Source of the DNA: Hirsutella rhossiliensis
Lineage: Eukaryota > Ascomycota > Sordariomycetes > Hypocreales > Ophiocordycipitaceae
Assembly (NCBI RefSeq): GCF_020360975.1
Contig: NW_025408689.1
Location: 434,001 to 498,000 of the forward strand
Direction: 5' to 3'
DNA length: 64,000 nt
Numbering within the stretch: position 1 is the first letter of the stretch; each line of letters opens with the position of its first letter. This document shows positions 1 through 12,240 of the stretch, piece after piece. The notes beneath the pieces are model-generated. The model searched no databases. It saw only the letters and a list, made by a program, of their open reading frames with translations, and was not told where the DNA came from. A program made the translations under genes and the position numbers.

Positions 1-3000
1 GACGAAGAAGCTACTAGAGTACAACAGCAAGCAGTCTTATTCCTTCGAGGCCAGCACTCGACCTAGACGGTTCGACCTACAGCCCCTATTGCTACGGCTC
101 CCGCTGCTGCTGCTGCTGCGGCTGTTGCTCCTTCGGCTCCTCCTCCCTCGAGAGCATTAACACCGTTATCAACGGCTGCCCTAGGCCCGGCCCCGGCTCC
201 GCCTCTTGCTCCGGGCCCGGCCCCGGTCCCGTCAGTCAGACCGGCCCGACTAGTCCCCCAATGGACCTTTCAGTCCGTTAGTCGAAAAATCAGGGAACTA
301 GTCGAAATCGAACCTCTTCGTTAAAATCAGCAATAAGGGGTAAAAAGGGGGGGTTTTCAAGCAGACCTTCCGGATCGGGACGAGGATTCCTCGAAGAAAC
401 AGAAGACTAGACGACGAAACGGCTGCCTAGCCTACAAATCCCTAGGCTATCGATTATCACAATACTAGCAGGTCTTTAAGGAAAACCGACCTAAAGGATT
501 TAACCCTTTAAAGAGGCTATAAGAAACGATATAACAGTCTCTTAAGGAGGACCCCTCGTTGCAGAAGAAGATAGACGAGATTCGGGTTGCTAAGAAATAG
601 CAACTAACGCCGCTGCCCCTATTCGAGCCGCAAATTCGAGGAAAAATCGTTGGTATAGTAAATCCGGCCTTTGTCTTCCCTATAGATTAATAAGGCTAAG
701 ACCAACCGTTAGAGCCCTCCGATTATCCCCTACGAAAATCAGCTATCCTTAACTCTAGTACTTCCCTCGACATCTACAATACACTCTTACGATTCCGGTC
801 CTTTAAGAAGGCACGAAAGGAATATCTTATTGCCGGGGAATTAACCGTACGGATAAAAGGATACGGAAGGGTGAATTTTACGATAAAATTACCTAATAGA
901 TCTATACGAATTCTTCGAAGAAAAAGGGTAGCTTTTTGCCCTCGATTTTTAACGAGCCTGATTTCCTTCCGCCTACTTCGAGAGGAAGGAATCTTCTAGG
1001 ATATAACGTCTAAGCCTATGAGGCTAGTCTAGAAGAATTAGACTATTAGGCTTATCGAGGAAAAATTCGGTTAATTTGTTCTCGAATTCCGACCTATCCT
1101 TAGGAAGGAATCTCTCGAGAAGTTAGCTTTCCCTGCTCGAAGGAGGGTAGGTTTAAAGGACCCTCTTCCGGCAGCCTAAGGAGACGGTCTTCTTTGGCAC
1201 GCACGACTTAGTCACCCGGGCCCCCTAGCTTTATATAAGCTAGGACAATAATAGGGCGTACGAATAAGGGGCCTAAAGACCGTCGAATGCGAACACTGCG
1301 GCCAAGGAAAGACTAGGAGACGAATTTCTAGACGAACGCCTTTACGGCCGGACCAGCCGTGTAAGGAAATTTAGGTCGATTAGACCGACGTCTCTAGGGA
1401 TCAGGAAAGCTTCGTTAGGGTAATGTTTTTCATAGACGTTTTTTTAGGGATAGTTTTCCCCTATTTCTTACGGACCTACCTAAGCAAGCATAACTGGTCT
1501 GCCCTCTAGGACTTCGTTAACTAGATAAAATCCTACTTTAGCTACGAGGTAAAGAAGATACGGTCTAACGGAGAGCTATTTACGAAAGATATCTTAAAGT
1601 AGCTTCGAAAAAGGGGCATTTTACCCCTCCCGTTAGCACCGAATACCTAGGCCTAGAACGGAGGGGCAGAAAGATTAGGGGGTGCTATAATAGAAAGGGC
1701 CCGTACGATAAGACTTGCTGTAAGGCTTCTACACGACCTTTAGAGGGAAGTCGTTAAGACCGCCTATTACCTACGAAACCGGACCCTAAGGGACCTAAAG
1801 GACCCTAGGGGACTAAACTAAGGAATAGACTAGAAATCCCCCCTCGAGCTCTTTACGAAGAAGAGGGCCTCGCTAGCCCACCTTCGTGCCTATGGCTATA
1901 AGGCATACGCAATAACTGCCGATATATAGCTAAAAAGGAAGAAGAAAAGAAAGCTTAATCCTAGAGCCTTTATTAGTTACCTCGTTAGTTATAATTCTAC
2001 GAATATCTTCTAGATCTAGATTCCTCTTTTACGGAAGGTTATTTCGACTAGGGATATGATTTTCGACGAATTTAGCTTCTTTAACGGAAAGAGGGATTAA
2101 TAGCCCCTCTTACTCTCTTAACGTTAGCTAATTTAGAAGATTTAAATCCCCCCTTCCTAATAGTCCTAAGAAGAGGTCCTAGACGAGGAAACAGAAGAAG
2201 AAACCGACGTCGAAGTAGTAAAGGATAACGCCGACTTCGAGGAAGAAGAAGAAGAGGAAGCTGCTAGATTAGATAATCTAGACGAAGAAGGAGGCTATAG
2301 GAAAGCGGTAGAGCTAGAATACGCCTGCCTCCCTACGCCTCCTCTTATAGAACTAGAAGAAGATCTAGAAGCAGCTTTCTCTATTAGTCTTCCCGTCTCG
2401 ACCCCTAAGGGGGTGTGAAAGGCACCTCTCTCGAAGGATTACCCGGCTGCCTTTTTATCCCTGCTTCGAGAAGCAAAGGAAGGTATAGGGCCCGATACGA
2501 AAGAAGACTAGTTTCTCCCCTATTTCGATCGTTTTTCCGACTTCTACCTAACGCTAATAGAAGACGGTTCCCACGGAGCGTTTATAGCAGGCCGGCTTTT
2601 CAAGCTAATATTAGCAAGGAAGGTATATAAAAGAGACCTCCTAGACCTACTAGCAAACCAGAAGCAGCTAGAAGGACACCCCTTTAGAGACCAGTTTTTC
2701 TAGGCCTAGAAAGACCACCTAGCCTTACACGAAGAGATAGGGTCTTTCGAAGAGGTCCTAAAGGAAAAAGCAAGAGGAAAATAGGTCCTTAGCTATAAGT
2801 GGGTCTTTATCTATAAGACTAATAAACACGGCTTCCTTTAAAAGTGCAAAGCCCGGCTAGTTATCTACGGGAACTAGTAGGAAAAAGGGGATCTTCCTAC
2901 TAGGGCGACTACCCTAGCAGGGATGTCATTTCGGACCCTTATAGCTATAGCAGCAGAATTCGACCTCGAGCTCGATTAGATAGATATAGTCAACGCCTTT

Positions 3001-4269
3001 ATTAACTGCCTACTCGAGGAAGAAGAAGTTATCTATATACGCCTTCTACTAGGCTTCTAATAGCTAGGAAAGGTTCTACGGCTTAGGAAAGCTCTATACG
3101 GATTACGAAGATCACCCCTTCTTTAGCAATAGCATTTAATAGGTTCCCTCGAAGCCCTAGGCTTTAAGAAAGTCCCTTAGGAACCGTGTATAATATAGAA
3201 GGGTAAAATCACGGTCTTCTTCTACGTCGATAATATTATCTAGGCATACCCGAAAGAGGAAGAAGCTACTATAAGGGAGGCTATACGTGGCCTGCAATAA
3301 AGGTATAAGATAACCCGGCTAGGGGAGCTAAAGTGGTTCCTAGGGATACGAATCCTTCGGAATAGGTCCTAACGGACTATCTAGCTTACCTAAGACGCCT
3401 ATATCGATAAGGTCGCGTATAAATTCCTCCTTAATTCCCTCGATAAGAAGCTTCCCTCTACGCCTATATTAGACGAAGAGCTTTTACCTAATCCGTCCTT
3501 TAAGCTAGGAGTAAGAGAAACACTAATATTAATAGAAGGTAGGCTCCTGCTTTTTCAGCTATTTCTACTAAACCGGATATCTTTTACGGTCTCCCGGCTA
3601 GCTAGGCATAACTAGAATCCTAGCCCTAGGCATTAAGAAGCAGCAGACAGAGCTATCCTTTATCTCTATTCAACGAGATTATATAGTCTGCGCCTAGGAG
3701 GGCAGGGAAGGAAACAAGCTGCCGAAATCTTCCTTTATTCGAGCGATTCGTCCTTTACGGATAATTCCTTAGATAGAAAGAGCTTATAAGGGTATATTAT
3801 ATCCCTTTTTAGAGGAACTATTACTTAGAGAGCTTCGAAGCAGGCCACCGTTACGACTTCTAGTACGGAGGCAGAGCTACTAGCTCTTTTAGAAGCGTTA
3901 AAAGAAGCGATTTTCCTTAGCCGGCTATTAATATCTCTACGACTGTAAATTCCGACCCTATTAGCTATAGAATGCGATAACACGTAGACTATACGAATTC
4001 TTACGGAAAATAGTAAGCTGTCGACCCGGCTACGGCATATCGATATCTACTAGCATTGGTTACGCTAAGAGGTCTAAAGGGGACTTATTTCCGTCCGTTA
4101 GGTTCTAACGGCATCAATAAAAGCCGACGGTCTTACGAAGCCCCTGCCGAAGCAAAAGCTAGCTGTCTTTTTATAGCAAATAGGGCTAGAAGACGTTCGA
4201 GAGAAGCTGTCCTTAGAGGCCCGCCTTAAGAGTCTACGAGAGGAGCTAATAGCACGTACGAGAAGGTAA
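1..4269 (+). pseudogene. Copia A gag-pol polyprotein, RIP-degraded
   Basis: Decayed Ty1/copia polyprotein. In order: an Ala/Pro-rich gag linker (about 60-240); a zinc knuckle at about 419-465 reading CLAY..GYRLSQY, where Cys and His have become Tyr; integrase core from about 1420 (FFIDVFLG) to 1690 (NGGAERLG, the glutamate motif) with its C-terminal part to about 2050; an acidic Glu/Asp-rich linker (2160-2400); reverse transcriptase about 2780-3500 with LIAIAAEFDLEL and the catalytic YVDD decayed to YVDN (about 3225); RNase H about 3740-4130 with SSTEAELLALLEALKEA and LTASIKADGLTKPL. The likely original stop is TAA at 4267-4269. Nearly all internal stops are TAG/TAA at expected Gln or Trp positions. 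Some frame changes may be real. It cannot make a functional protein. Confidence 0.9.
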
Positions 4270-4550
4270 CGTCTATAGCCGAAGAAAAGGAAGAGGTTTT
4301 TCCCTTTAGAGGGCCCCCTATTTTAATTAGGTTTTTCCCTTCTAAGAAGGCCCCCTTCTTATAGGACTTTCCCCTCTTTAGGCCCCTTTTCCTTAAGTAG
4401 GTCTAAAAGAGCCTAGGGACCCGAAAGGGCCCCTGCTTTCCTCGAGTAAAGGGAGAAGTGCAGAGCTAAGAACCTCCTCTATACGCTCACTAGCCCGAAG
4501 CCGTATTAGCTATGCCCTTACTATAAGGGCAGGCCATAGCTAAGGGGGTG
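4270..4550 (+). other. Copia A 3' untranslated region with polypurine tract
   Basis: Noncoding stretch between the pol stop and the 3' LTR, with short repeated motifs (agggccccct, tttttcccttt) also present in N, F and E. It ends in the purine run taagggggtg (4541-4550) directly before the LTR start. Such a tract primes plus-strand DNA synthesis in LTR elements. The same tract precedes the 3' LTR of E, N, F and B. Confidence 0.8.
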
Positions 4551-5037
4551 TGTCGCGAAGCGTGGCCTGATTTCGCAGTTCTCGGAGATATCCCTTAGCA
4601 AGAGGGACCAAGGAAGCTGAAAAACACCCGGTGTAGAAGAAGGAAGAAGGAGCTGAAAAGAGGTGCAGAAAGGAGGGTGGGGGCATAAGGGGAAGCAGAA
4701 GTGGCGATGGCTTCCTATAGAGGTAGCGAGAGATAAGACGGATGTGCCGGTAACGGCTAGAAAGGAGGGGAAAAACCGGCAAAAAGCTCGGTAGTCGAAA
4801 GGACATTAGTGGCTTCTTTAAGCAGGATCTTCTTTGTTAATTAAGATGCTAGAAGGGTATAAAGAGGGGCGTTGGATAGAGGAAAGAAGGACAATTAAGG
4901 CAATAAAACAATCACTCCCCTGCCGCAATTGCTGCTCCCGTAAGATTCAAATATCTCTGCCCTGCCTGTCCGACCCCTTACTTTTACTTTTACCTTCGTG
5001 TATTTTATATGCACTTCTCGCATCTCTCTACGCGAGA
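4551..5037 (+). repeat. Copia family 1 LTR, 3' copy of element A
   Basis: Long terminal repeat of 487 bp starting TGTCGCGAAG and ending CGCGAGA. It matches the LTRs at 7198, 9718, 19177, 27282, 30286, 33450, 41473 and 47336. The short open frames on either strand here (4540-4806 minus, 4834-5052 plus) recur in other LTR copies and are not genes. Confidence 0.93.
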
Positions 5038-7052
5038 AGTCTAGCTATATAACGGTTCGTTTAGAAATTCGTCTCTTAGTCTTCCCTTAGCTATAGTATT
5101 TATATTTAACGGTCTTTAGGCCCTTTATTTATATACCTTATTATTAGCCTATCTTATATAAAGCCAGGGGGCCTAGGTAACTAAGTTATACGTACTAAAG
5201 AAGATAGTCTTTATAAGCTACTAAAAGAGGGTCTTTTAAACCTACCTTCCTTTAAGTAAAGAAAGCTAACTTCTTAAGTAGTTCCTTCTTATAACTAGGT
5301 TAGAATTTAAGAATAAATTAACTAAATCTTTCCTCGATAAGCTTAATCGTTTAATTCTTTTAGACTAGCCTTATAAGCTTAGACGTTATATCTTAAAAGA
5401 TTCCTTTCTTATAAAGAAGGTAAAAGGAAATTAAGCTTATTAAAAATTAAGGGTAAAAAGCGACCCTTTTTCGTCGAAGAATTTATATAGACCTATTAAG
5501 TAATTATATTATAAATTTACCCTTCTATATCCCTCTATTTATATAGTTAATTTCCTAGTAATAAAGTATGCCCTTTATACTTTCTTAAAGGACTAAAAGT
5601 ATAAAAGTATATAATAGATATTAAGGGATATATTAAAGTTAAGGATAGCTAATTTTTATAGGAGATAGTTAGAGGGCTTTAATAGTTAGTCTTACTAATT
5701 TATAAGGAAGATAAGGGCTAGATTTACGATACTAACGATTTTTCCTTAAATTTATAGTTTAAATAAAAGCATCGGCGTTATTAGTTACTATTTCTTAGTA
5801 ACTTAAATCTTATCTATCTTCTTTTATAATAACGGGTCCTCTTTAAGAGACTATTATACTATTTCTTATAGCCTCTTTAAAGGGTTAACTCCTTTAAGTC
5901 GGTTTTCCTTAAAGACCTACTAGTATTATAATAACTAATAGCCTAGGGATTTATATACTAAGCAGCTATTTAATTTAATCTTTTATTTCTTTAAGGAATC
6001 CCTATCTTAATTTAAAAGGTTTACTTAAAAACCCCTTCTTTTTACCCCTTATTACTAATTTTAATAAAGAGGTTTAATTTTAATTAGTTCCTTAATTTTT
6101 CGACTAATAAACTAAAAGGTCTATTAAGAGACTAGTTAAGCTAGTTTAACTAACGGGACCGGGGCCGGGCCTAGAGTAAGAGGCGGAGCTAGGGCTAGGG
6201 CTATAGCTATAGTTAAAGATAGCGTTAAGGCTCTTAAGGGAGGAGGAGCTAGAAGGGTAGTAGCTATAGCTATAGTAGTAAGGGCTATAGTAATAAGGGC
6301 TATAGTAGCTATAGGGGTAGTAGGTTAAACCGTCTAAGTTAGGTGCTAGCTATAAAGGAATAAGACTACTTACTATTATACTATAATAGCCTCTTTATTT
6401 AGTTCTTAGTTAGCTTCTTAAAAGATAGTTAAGTAACTATTATTAATAGGCTTTATTAGTAGAGATATATCTTATAGCTACTAGCTAGAAAGAGCTTTTA
6501 TTAAGAAGTATTAGTTAGCTTCCTTTAGGATTTCTTCTTACTTAGCTAGCTATAAAGAAGTTAGTAGGTTCTTAGTAGAAAAGGCTCTTAGATAGGCTAT
6601 ATAAGACTTCTTAATATAGTTAGTTATATAGCCCTTTAAGGGAGCTATTAAGGTCTCGAGCTTTAAAAGCTACTACTTAAGAGTCTCTTTTTCTTAAAGA
6701 GTAATTAGTTTTATAGTATTAATAGATTCTATTATTACTATATAAGTAGTAGTTCGTAGCTTTATCTTATAAAGGCATTCCTTATAGTAACTCTTATAGT
6801 TACCTAAGGTAGTAGAAAAAGCTCTTTACTATATTAAGGTTAGCTTAGAAAAGAGGGAAGCTCCCTTTATAAATTTTATTACCCTAAGATAAAGAGGGGG
6901 CTTAAGAGGGTCCTATTTATTATAAAAGACTAAATTATAGATAGTTTTATTTAAATAAGCCTATAGTTCCTTTATCTACTTATCTTAATCTTAGGGCTTT
7001 ATAAGAATCGTCTTATAGATTATAAGGGTAGTAGAGTAGTTATTTTTTAATA
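5038..7052 (-). pseudogene. Copia C gag to integrase N-terminal part, RIP-degraded
   Basis: Remnant of a family-1 gag-pol frame on the minus strand. The start corresponds to the ATG of copy B; here it reads ATA (7050-7052), a TG-to-TA change. Gag, the Ala/Pro-rich linker (about 6150-6310, now dominated by agctat repeats) and the region leading to integrase can be followed by alignment with copy B. The frame is full of TAA and TAG. The apparent simple repeat agctatagctatag in the linker is best explained as a GCT/GCA alanine-codon run converted by RIP. Confidence 0.8.
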
Positions 7053-7197
7053 TTATTATAAGAGAGGGGGTAGAAAGGTTAATTAAAAATTAGCTTTTTT
7101 AGTAAGAGGGGTAAAAGGAAGTAATAAAGGATATAAGAAAGGTGCCTTTTATAGTAGCTAAAAGGTATAAGAATACTATTCCTCCTAGGCTTATAAT

Positions 7198-7655
7198 TCT
7201 TATAAAGAAAGATATAAAAAGTATATATAAAATATATAAAGGTAAAAAAAAAAGTAAAGGGTAAGATAGGTAAGGTAGAGATATTTAATTCTTTTAAAAG
7301 TAGTAATTATAATAAGGGAGTTATTTTTTTTCCCTTTTATTTAATACCCCTCTTTATACCTATTAAGTATCTTAATTAATAAAGAAGATCCTACTTAAAG
7401 AAGCTACTAATATCCTTTTAACTACTAAGCTTTTTACTAGTTTTCCCCCTCCTTTTAAGCTATTACTAGTATATCTATCTTATCTCTTACTACCTTTATA
7501 AGAAGCTATCGCTACTTTTACTTCCCCTTTTACCCTTACCTTTCTTTTTATACCTCTTTTTAGCTCTTTCTTTAAAACTAATTTTTTAGCTTCCTTAGTT
7601 CCCTTTATTAAGGGATATCTCTAAGAACTATAAAATTAAGCTATACTTTGCGATA
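7198..7655 (-). repeat. Copia family 1 LTR, 5' copy of element C
   Basis: LTR of about 458 bp on the minus strand, strongly AT-enriched. Its ends read tcttataaag on the left and ctttgcgata on the right, the RIP versions of the family ends. The tRNA-like primer site lies just to its left (about 7180-7197). Confidence 0.88.
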
Positions 7656-9480
7656 TAAGTAAGCACTTTAATTAGCCTTTAAATATTTAATACTACTTTT
7701 TCTAAATAGAAATAAGACTTATATAAGGGTTATTTATTAACTATATTTATTACTTTAGCTCTAATAGAAATTTCATACTATATTATTTTATTTTTCCTTT
7801 TTAAAGATATTTTTATATCCTTATTATATCTTTTTAATATCTCTAAAAAAGCCCTATTATTTATATACTTTAATCCTAAGTACTAAGTATAAAAATCTAT
7901 ATCCTTTAATTTTAGAGATATAATAAGGATCGATTAGCTTTTTAATAAAGGTTTTATAGGAATATAATATAATATATTTCTAAGAAAGCCTTTAGGAAGG
8001 ACCTTATCCTTATTATATAATAAAAGGACTTTATTCCCTCTTATTAAAGTATATATATTATTAAAATAAGATTAAGATAGTATATTTACCCTTAATTTAG
8101 GTATATAAAAGTAGCCTTAAAGATATACCTTTTTCTACTATATAGGAACTTAAATACTAAGTCCCCTTTTCCTTTTACTAATATTAAAAAAGCTTTTCCC
8201 TAGTAAACTTTAAACTTAATTTCTTTATAGTTAATAAGGAAACTCTTATTTAATACTATATACCTAGAAGCTTTAGTATTATAAATAAAATTAAAGATCT
8301 TTTTATTTTTATAACTAGGAAATCCTCCTTTTCTTACCTTTAAGACTAATTCCTTTATTCTAAGAATTAAGGCTTTTAAAGGTCCTAAAAGAGAGTCTTT
8401 ATTAGCTTCTATTATAAGGGTATTTATAAAGGTTAAAATTACCTTTAAATTCTTAGACGTATATATAGGGGTCGGATCCTTAAATAGGTTTATAAGGTCG
8501 ATATCTAGGTCTATATTTTCTTCTTATAAAGCTATATTTAAGACCTTATTACTATTATTTAAATTAGACTTTAGCTTAGTAATTTAAGCCTTCCTTCTTT
8601 TATTAGTAGTAGAAATAGTACTAAAAAGGGATTTCTTCTTAAAAGAAAAAAAAGAAAAAGAAGAAAAAGATTTTCTCTTTTAGAAATTTAAGTCTTATAA
8701 TCCTTTTTTTCCTTTATTTAAAACCTAATAAGTAGCAGCTTTATTTAGGTATAATTTATAGTAATTTACTATAAGATACCTTAGTCTTTTAGATTCCTTA
8801 TAATAAGGAGTATCTATAGAATATCTATAGGATTTCTAAGGCTTCCTTTATATTAAGAAGGCTTTCTTTAAAGATTTATCTATATCCTTTATTCTTTAAG
8901 CTTTATTTAAAAGACTAGCTATAAGGGATTTAAAGATAAACGCTATAGAATTATACTTAACGCTCTATATAATATTTATAATATAGCTTTTAAATTCCTT
9001 ATTAAAGTAATTAAGAATCTATACTATAAGGATAACTTCTAGAATTTTTATATTATAGGATTTTAAATCCGTATAGATTTTCTTTACTTTATAAAGGTAT
9101 TTCTTTAAATTAAAGTTTAAGGGACTAAGATTAAAGAGCTACTTTATAAGTAAATAGTTTAATAAGCTTATCTTAAGTAGCTTTAGTATTTATTAAATAC
9201 TTAATCTATATTAAAGGGCTATCTTTAACTTAAAGAAAAATCTAAGATAAAGCTTCTATAGTCTTTATATAATTTTCTTACTTTAAGGTAGCGATAAGCT
9301 TTTCCTTAGTAAGGATAGCTCTTATCCTTATAGTTTAAAAAGTATAACTTAAATTTCCCTTAAGTCTAAAGAATTTAATTCTTTTATACTTATTTTATAT
9401 AAATTTAGTATTATTTTATTTATAGGGATCGAGAAGTCTAAATATAAGTTAAAGAGTATAGGAAGGTAAAAGAAGTTATT
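7656..9480 (-). pseudogene. Copia K gag-protease remnant, RIP-degraded
   Basis: Minus-strand frame with stops almost only at presumptive Gln codons. Around 9060-8900 it reads like a copia-type gag of the UBN2/gag_pre family, with LYKVKKIYTDLKSYN followed by a LIASLLNKA-like segment. Around 8830-8700 a degenerate zinc knuckle can be guessed, with Tyr at expected Cys/His positions. A Lys/Ser/Phe-rich linker follows (about 8700-8630), then a stretch near 8330-8080 that reads like the protease to GAG-pre-integrase region, including GDLVFKFLYSRKRYI. Family assignment is by motif reading only, and frame joins are approximate. Confidence 0.6.
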
Positions 9481-9571
9481 AAGGGGAGTTTCGAAAGGAA
9501 TTTTATTAAGATATTTTAATAAGTAATTTTAAAGGTATAAGTAGTTAATTTCCTAGCTTAAAAGGAGTAAG

Positions 9572-9585
9572 CTAAGCTTATAATC
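9572..9585 (-). promoter_or_regulatory. Primer-binding site of element K
   Basis: Sense sequence gattataagcttag immediately after the K 5' LTR. It shares ttataagc with the family-1 copia site, read here as a RIP form of TTATGAGC, complementary to the anticodon loop of initiator Met-tRNA (see the site at 47320). The tRNA match is inferred from general knowledge of copia priming. Confidence 0.5.
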
Positions 9586-9717
9586 TTTTAAGGTATATAG
9601 GTAAAAGCGGAATTTTAGGAAATTAAGAGATTATATAAGACTATATAATAAAAAGGAAGAAGGAGTATAAGTAGGACTTTTAACGAAATTTATTAGTAGT
9701 ATATTAATATATAGAAG
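9586..9717 (-). repeat. Copia K 5' LTR, first piece (sense 3' end)
   Basis: This 132-bp piece matches 21417-21548 of the solo LTR. Copia E was inserted right after agaag (9713-9717), and agaag recurs at 27759-27763 on the other side of E, so the two pieces were once one LTR of about 566 bp. Confidence 0.85.
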
Positions 9718-10194
9718 TATCGCGAAGTATAGCTTAATTTCGTAGTTCTTAGAGATATCCCTTAGTATAAGGGACCTAGGAAGCTAAAAAATAGGTTTTA
9801 AGGAAGGAGCTAAAAGGAGGTATAGAGAGGAGGGTAGGGGTAAGAAGGGAAGTAAAAGTAGCGATAGCTTCCTATAGAGGTAGCGAAAGATAAGACGGAT
9901 ATACCGGTAACGGCTAGAAAGGAAGGGAGAAACTAGTAAAAAGCTTAGTAGTTAAGAGGATATTAATAGCTTCTTTAAGTAGGATCTTCTTTATTAATTA
10001 AGATATTAGATAGGTATAAAGAGGGGCGTTAGATAAAGGAAAGAAGGATAATTAAAGTAATATAATAATTACTCCCTTACCTTAATTACTACTCTTATAA
10101 GATTTAAATATCTCTACCTAGCCTATCTATCCCCTTACTTTTACTTTTACCTTAATATATTTTATATATACTTCTTATATCTCTCTTTATAAGA
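9718..10194 (+). repeat. Copia family 1 LTR, 5' copy of element E
   Basis: 477-bp LTR starting tatcgcgaag and ending ctttataaga, followed directly by the primer site gttataagcctaag. Same length as its partner at 27282-27758. Confidence 0.92.
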
Positions 10195-10339
10195 GTTATA
10201 AGCCTAAGAGGAATAGAATTCCTATACCTTCTAGCTACTATAAAAAGCACCTTTCTTATATCCCTCGTAGCTCCCTTTTACCCTTCTTACTAGAAAAGCC
10301 GATTTTTAACTAACTTTTCTACCCCCTTCTTTTATAAGG

Positions 10340-10801
10340 ATATCGAAAAACGATTCCTCTACCGCCCCTATAGTCTATAAGACGATTCTTATAAAGCCCT
10401 AAGATTAAGATAAGTAGGTAAAGGAGCTAAAGGCTCTATAAATAAAACTATTTATAATTTAGTCTTCTTTAATAAGTAGGACCCTCTTAAGCCCCCTCTT
10501 TATCTTAAGGCAACGGAATTTATAAAAGGAGCTTCCTTCTTCTCCGAGCTAACCTCTATATAATAAAGAGCTTTTTCTACTACCTTAGGTAACTATAAGG
10601 GTTATTAAAAGGAATACCTTTATAAGATAAAGCTACTAACTACTACTTATATAGTAATAACGGAATCTATTAGTACTATAAAGCTAATCTCTTTTTAAGA
10701 GGAAGACACTCTTAGGTAGTAGCTTTTAAAGCTTAAGACCTTAATAGCTCCCTTAAAGGGCTATATAACTAACCGTATTAAGAAGACCTATATAGTATAC
10801 T
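10340..10801 (+). pseudogene. Copia E gag, N-terminal segment
   Basis: Start of the E gag-pol frame. The initiator corresponds to ATG in copy B and reads ATA here (10340-10342). The segment encodes the N-terminal half of gag and is interrupted by gypsy G1 after atact (10797-10801). The frame resumes at 18610, where atacc is the other copy of the target site. RIP stops at Gln/Trp positions. Confidence 0.85.
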
Positions 10802-11058
10802 TATAAGAGCGCTACTAAGAGGTATAGGCTAATAAAGTACTTAGATATATAGTACTAATATATTAGTAGGGTATTAGTAGGGAATTATACCTACCCTACT
10901 TATATATTATAGACCTCTTACTACTCTAACTAAAAAGGAAAAATCCCTCTTCCTATAAGCTTTAGTTTTATAATAAGGAGAATATAATATATATAGCGTA
11001 GTACCTTTAGCTATCTCTACTACCTAACTAATTATACCGTAATATATATTCCCTTATA
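10802..11058 (+). repeat. G-family gypsy LTR, 5' copy of G1
   Basis: 257-bp LTR, identical in length to the partners at 18353-18609 and 58085-58341. Confidence 0.93.
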
Positions 11059-11094
11059 ATTTTTAAAGCTTCCTTTTTTAGTTACCTAGTAAAG

Positions 11095-12240
11095 ATAGCT
11101 ACTTAGAGAAGACTACGTAACGCTCCTATAGCGCGACGTAGTAGTTAACTAGTTAAGGCCTCTTCGTTATATATATTAGGTATCTACTTAGAAGACGAAA
11201 AACTAAAAGATATATCCTTAGAATAGACCCTTATTACGGATAATATTTTAACTATATTAAAGATATCGCTACCTATAAGTATAAGACTATCGACTCGTAA
11301 AGAAAAGCTTATAGCCCTATAAGCGCGTATTAAGGAGCTAGAGGAGACGAAACGCCTATAAGACTATATTATATAATTAAAGGAGGAAATTACTAAACGT
11401 GCTAGCGCTATCGCTATCTATTTAAGAAAGCGTCGACGGTCTTACTCCCTTAAATTAGATAGTAGTCGCGGTAGCGAGGTTAAGATTAAAAATATCGCTT
11501 AATTATCTTAACCTACTAATATATAGAAACGTTTAAACTAGACTTACGATCTAAAGGATGCCTTTAGGGCAGCGCTTAAACGCTTTTATCGCGACGAAAT
11601 AAAGATCCTCTATATAGTAGATTATATATATAGCGACTATAAAGCGAGATAGCGCCAATACCTTAAAGAATAAACGCCGATTAACCGAACTAAATATAGT
11701 ATAGATTAAGTATACTTTAAAAAATAGATACTTATCTTAATTAAGGATACTATAAATAAGGAGATACTATTAGCGACGTAATTAAAGGAGGCTCGCTAAC
11801 GAGAAGGCTAGTCCCCCTTAGAGTTTAACTTATACCTTAACTCCTTAGAGAGGTATTTTAAACGCTTATTAAAAAAGGTATATACTCTTATGTTTTTTGC
11901 TAAGCTAGAGCTATAACTTTAAGACTAAATTAACCTTTATTCGATACCTATTTATACCTATTAACGGGAAGAGCTTATATAAGTCGCCTAACGATATTAG
12001 GATACTACTACTAATAAGAGGCGACGTACTAATACTACTTTTACTTTTAGAGGAACTAGGAATAGAAGTAGTGCTATACCCTAAGGCGGTATATATAGGG
12101 GAAGAAATTAAAGAGGCCGATAAGCTAGGCCGAATCGTTAAGGAAATACTATTAATTTAACGGATAACTAATAAGCTAGCGATATACCTACTAAGGGCTA
12201 AATAAAGGGACATTATTAAGGAAGACGATCTTTTACTTAA
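11095..12240 (+). pseudogene. G1 gag, RIP-degraded
   Basis: Gag-like frame starting at a former ATG (ATA, 11095). It has a basic N-terminus followed by a Lys/Glu-rich segment likely to form a coiled coil (about 11300-11420). A region around 11530-11970 reads like a retrotransposon gag core, with TYDLKDAFRAALKRFYRDE and LEFNLYLNSLERYFKRLL. A basic Arg/Gly/Thr-rich tail (about 12000-12130) precedes pol. Stops are TAG/TAA only. Its boundary with pol is not certain. Confidence 0.7.

Larger units (their letters stand above)
1..5037 (+). mobile_element. Copia element A (family 1), 5' end outside window
   Basis: This is the 3' part of a Ty1/copia retrotransposon: end of gag, protease, integrase, reverse transcriptase and RNase H, then a polypurine tract and a 3' LTR. 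Its left end lies outside the window. Position 1 corresponds to the gag segment just upstream of the Ala/Pro-rich linker when compared with complete copy B. The right end abuts copia C at 5038, and the sequence there continues C's integrase region in the opposite orientation, so A was inserted into C; the expected 5-bp duplication would be agtct (5038-5042). A is moderately RIP-mutated, less than C or E and more than B. It still contains CA and TG dinucleotides, for example in the gag linker. Confidence 0.93.
5038..7655 (-). mobile_element. Copia element C (family 1), 5' half, minus orientation
   Basis: The 5' half of a second family-1 copia element, read on the minus strand: LTR, primer site, gag, protease and start of integrase. 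It aligns along its length with complete copy B (45210-47811) but is far more AT-rich. On the left it is cut by the insertion of A; the remainder should lie left of the window. On the right its LTR ends at 7655 inside element K, where taagt (7656-7660) would be the target copy. Confidence 0.88.

Noticed and set aside
2415..2630. 71-codon open frame inside copia A
   Set aside because: Overlaps the linker-to-RT region of A pol in another frame and shows no independent support.
6180..6310. Apparent simple repeat agctatagctatag
   Set aside because: Colinear with the Ala/Pro-rich gag linker in B; it is an alanine-codon run changed by RIP rather than a microsatellite.
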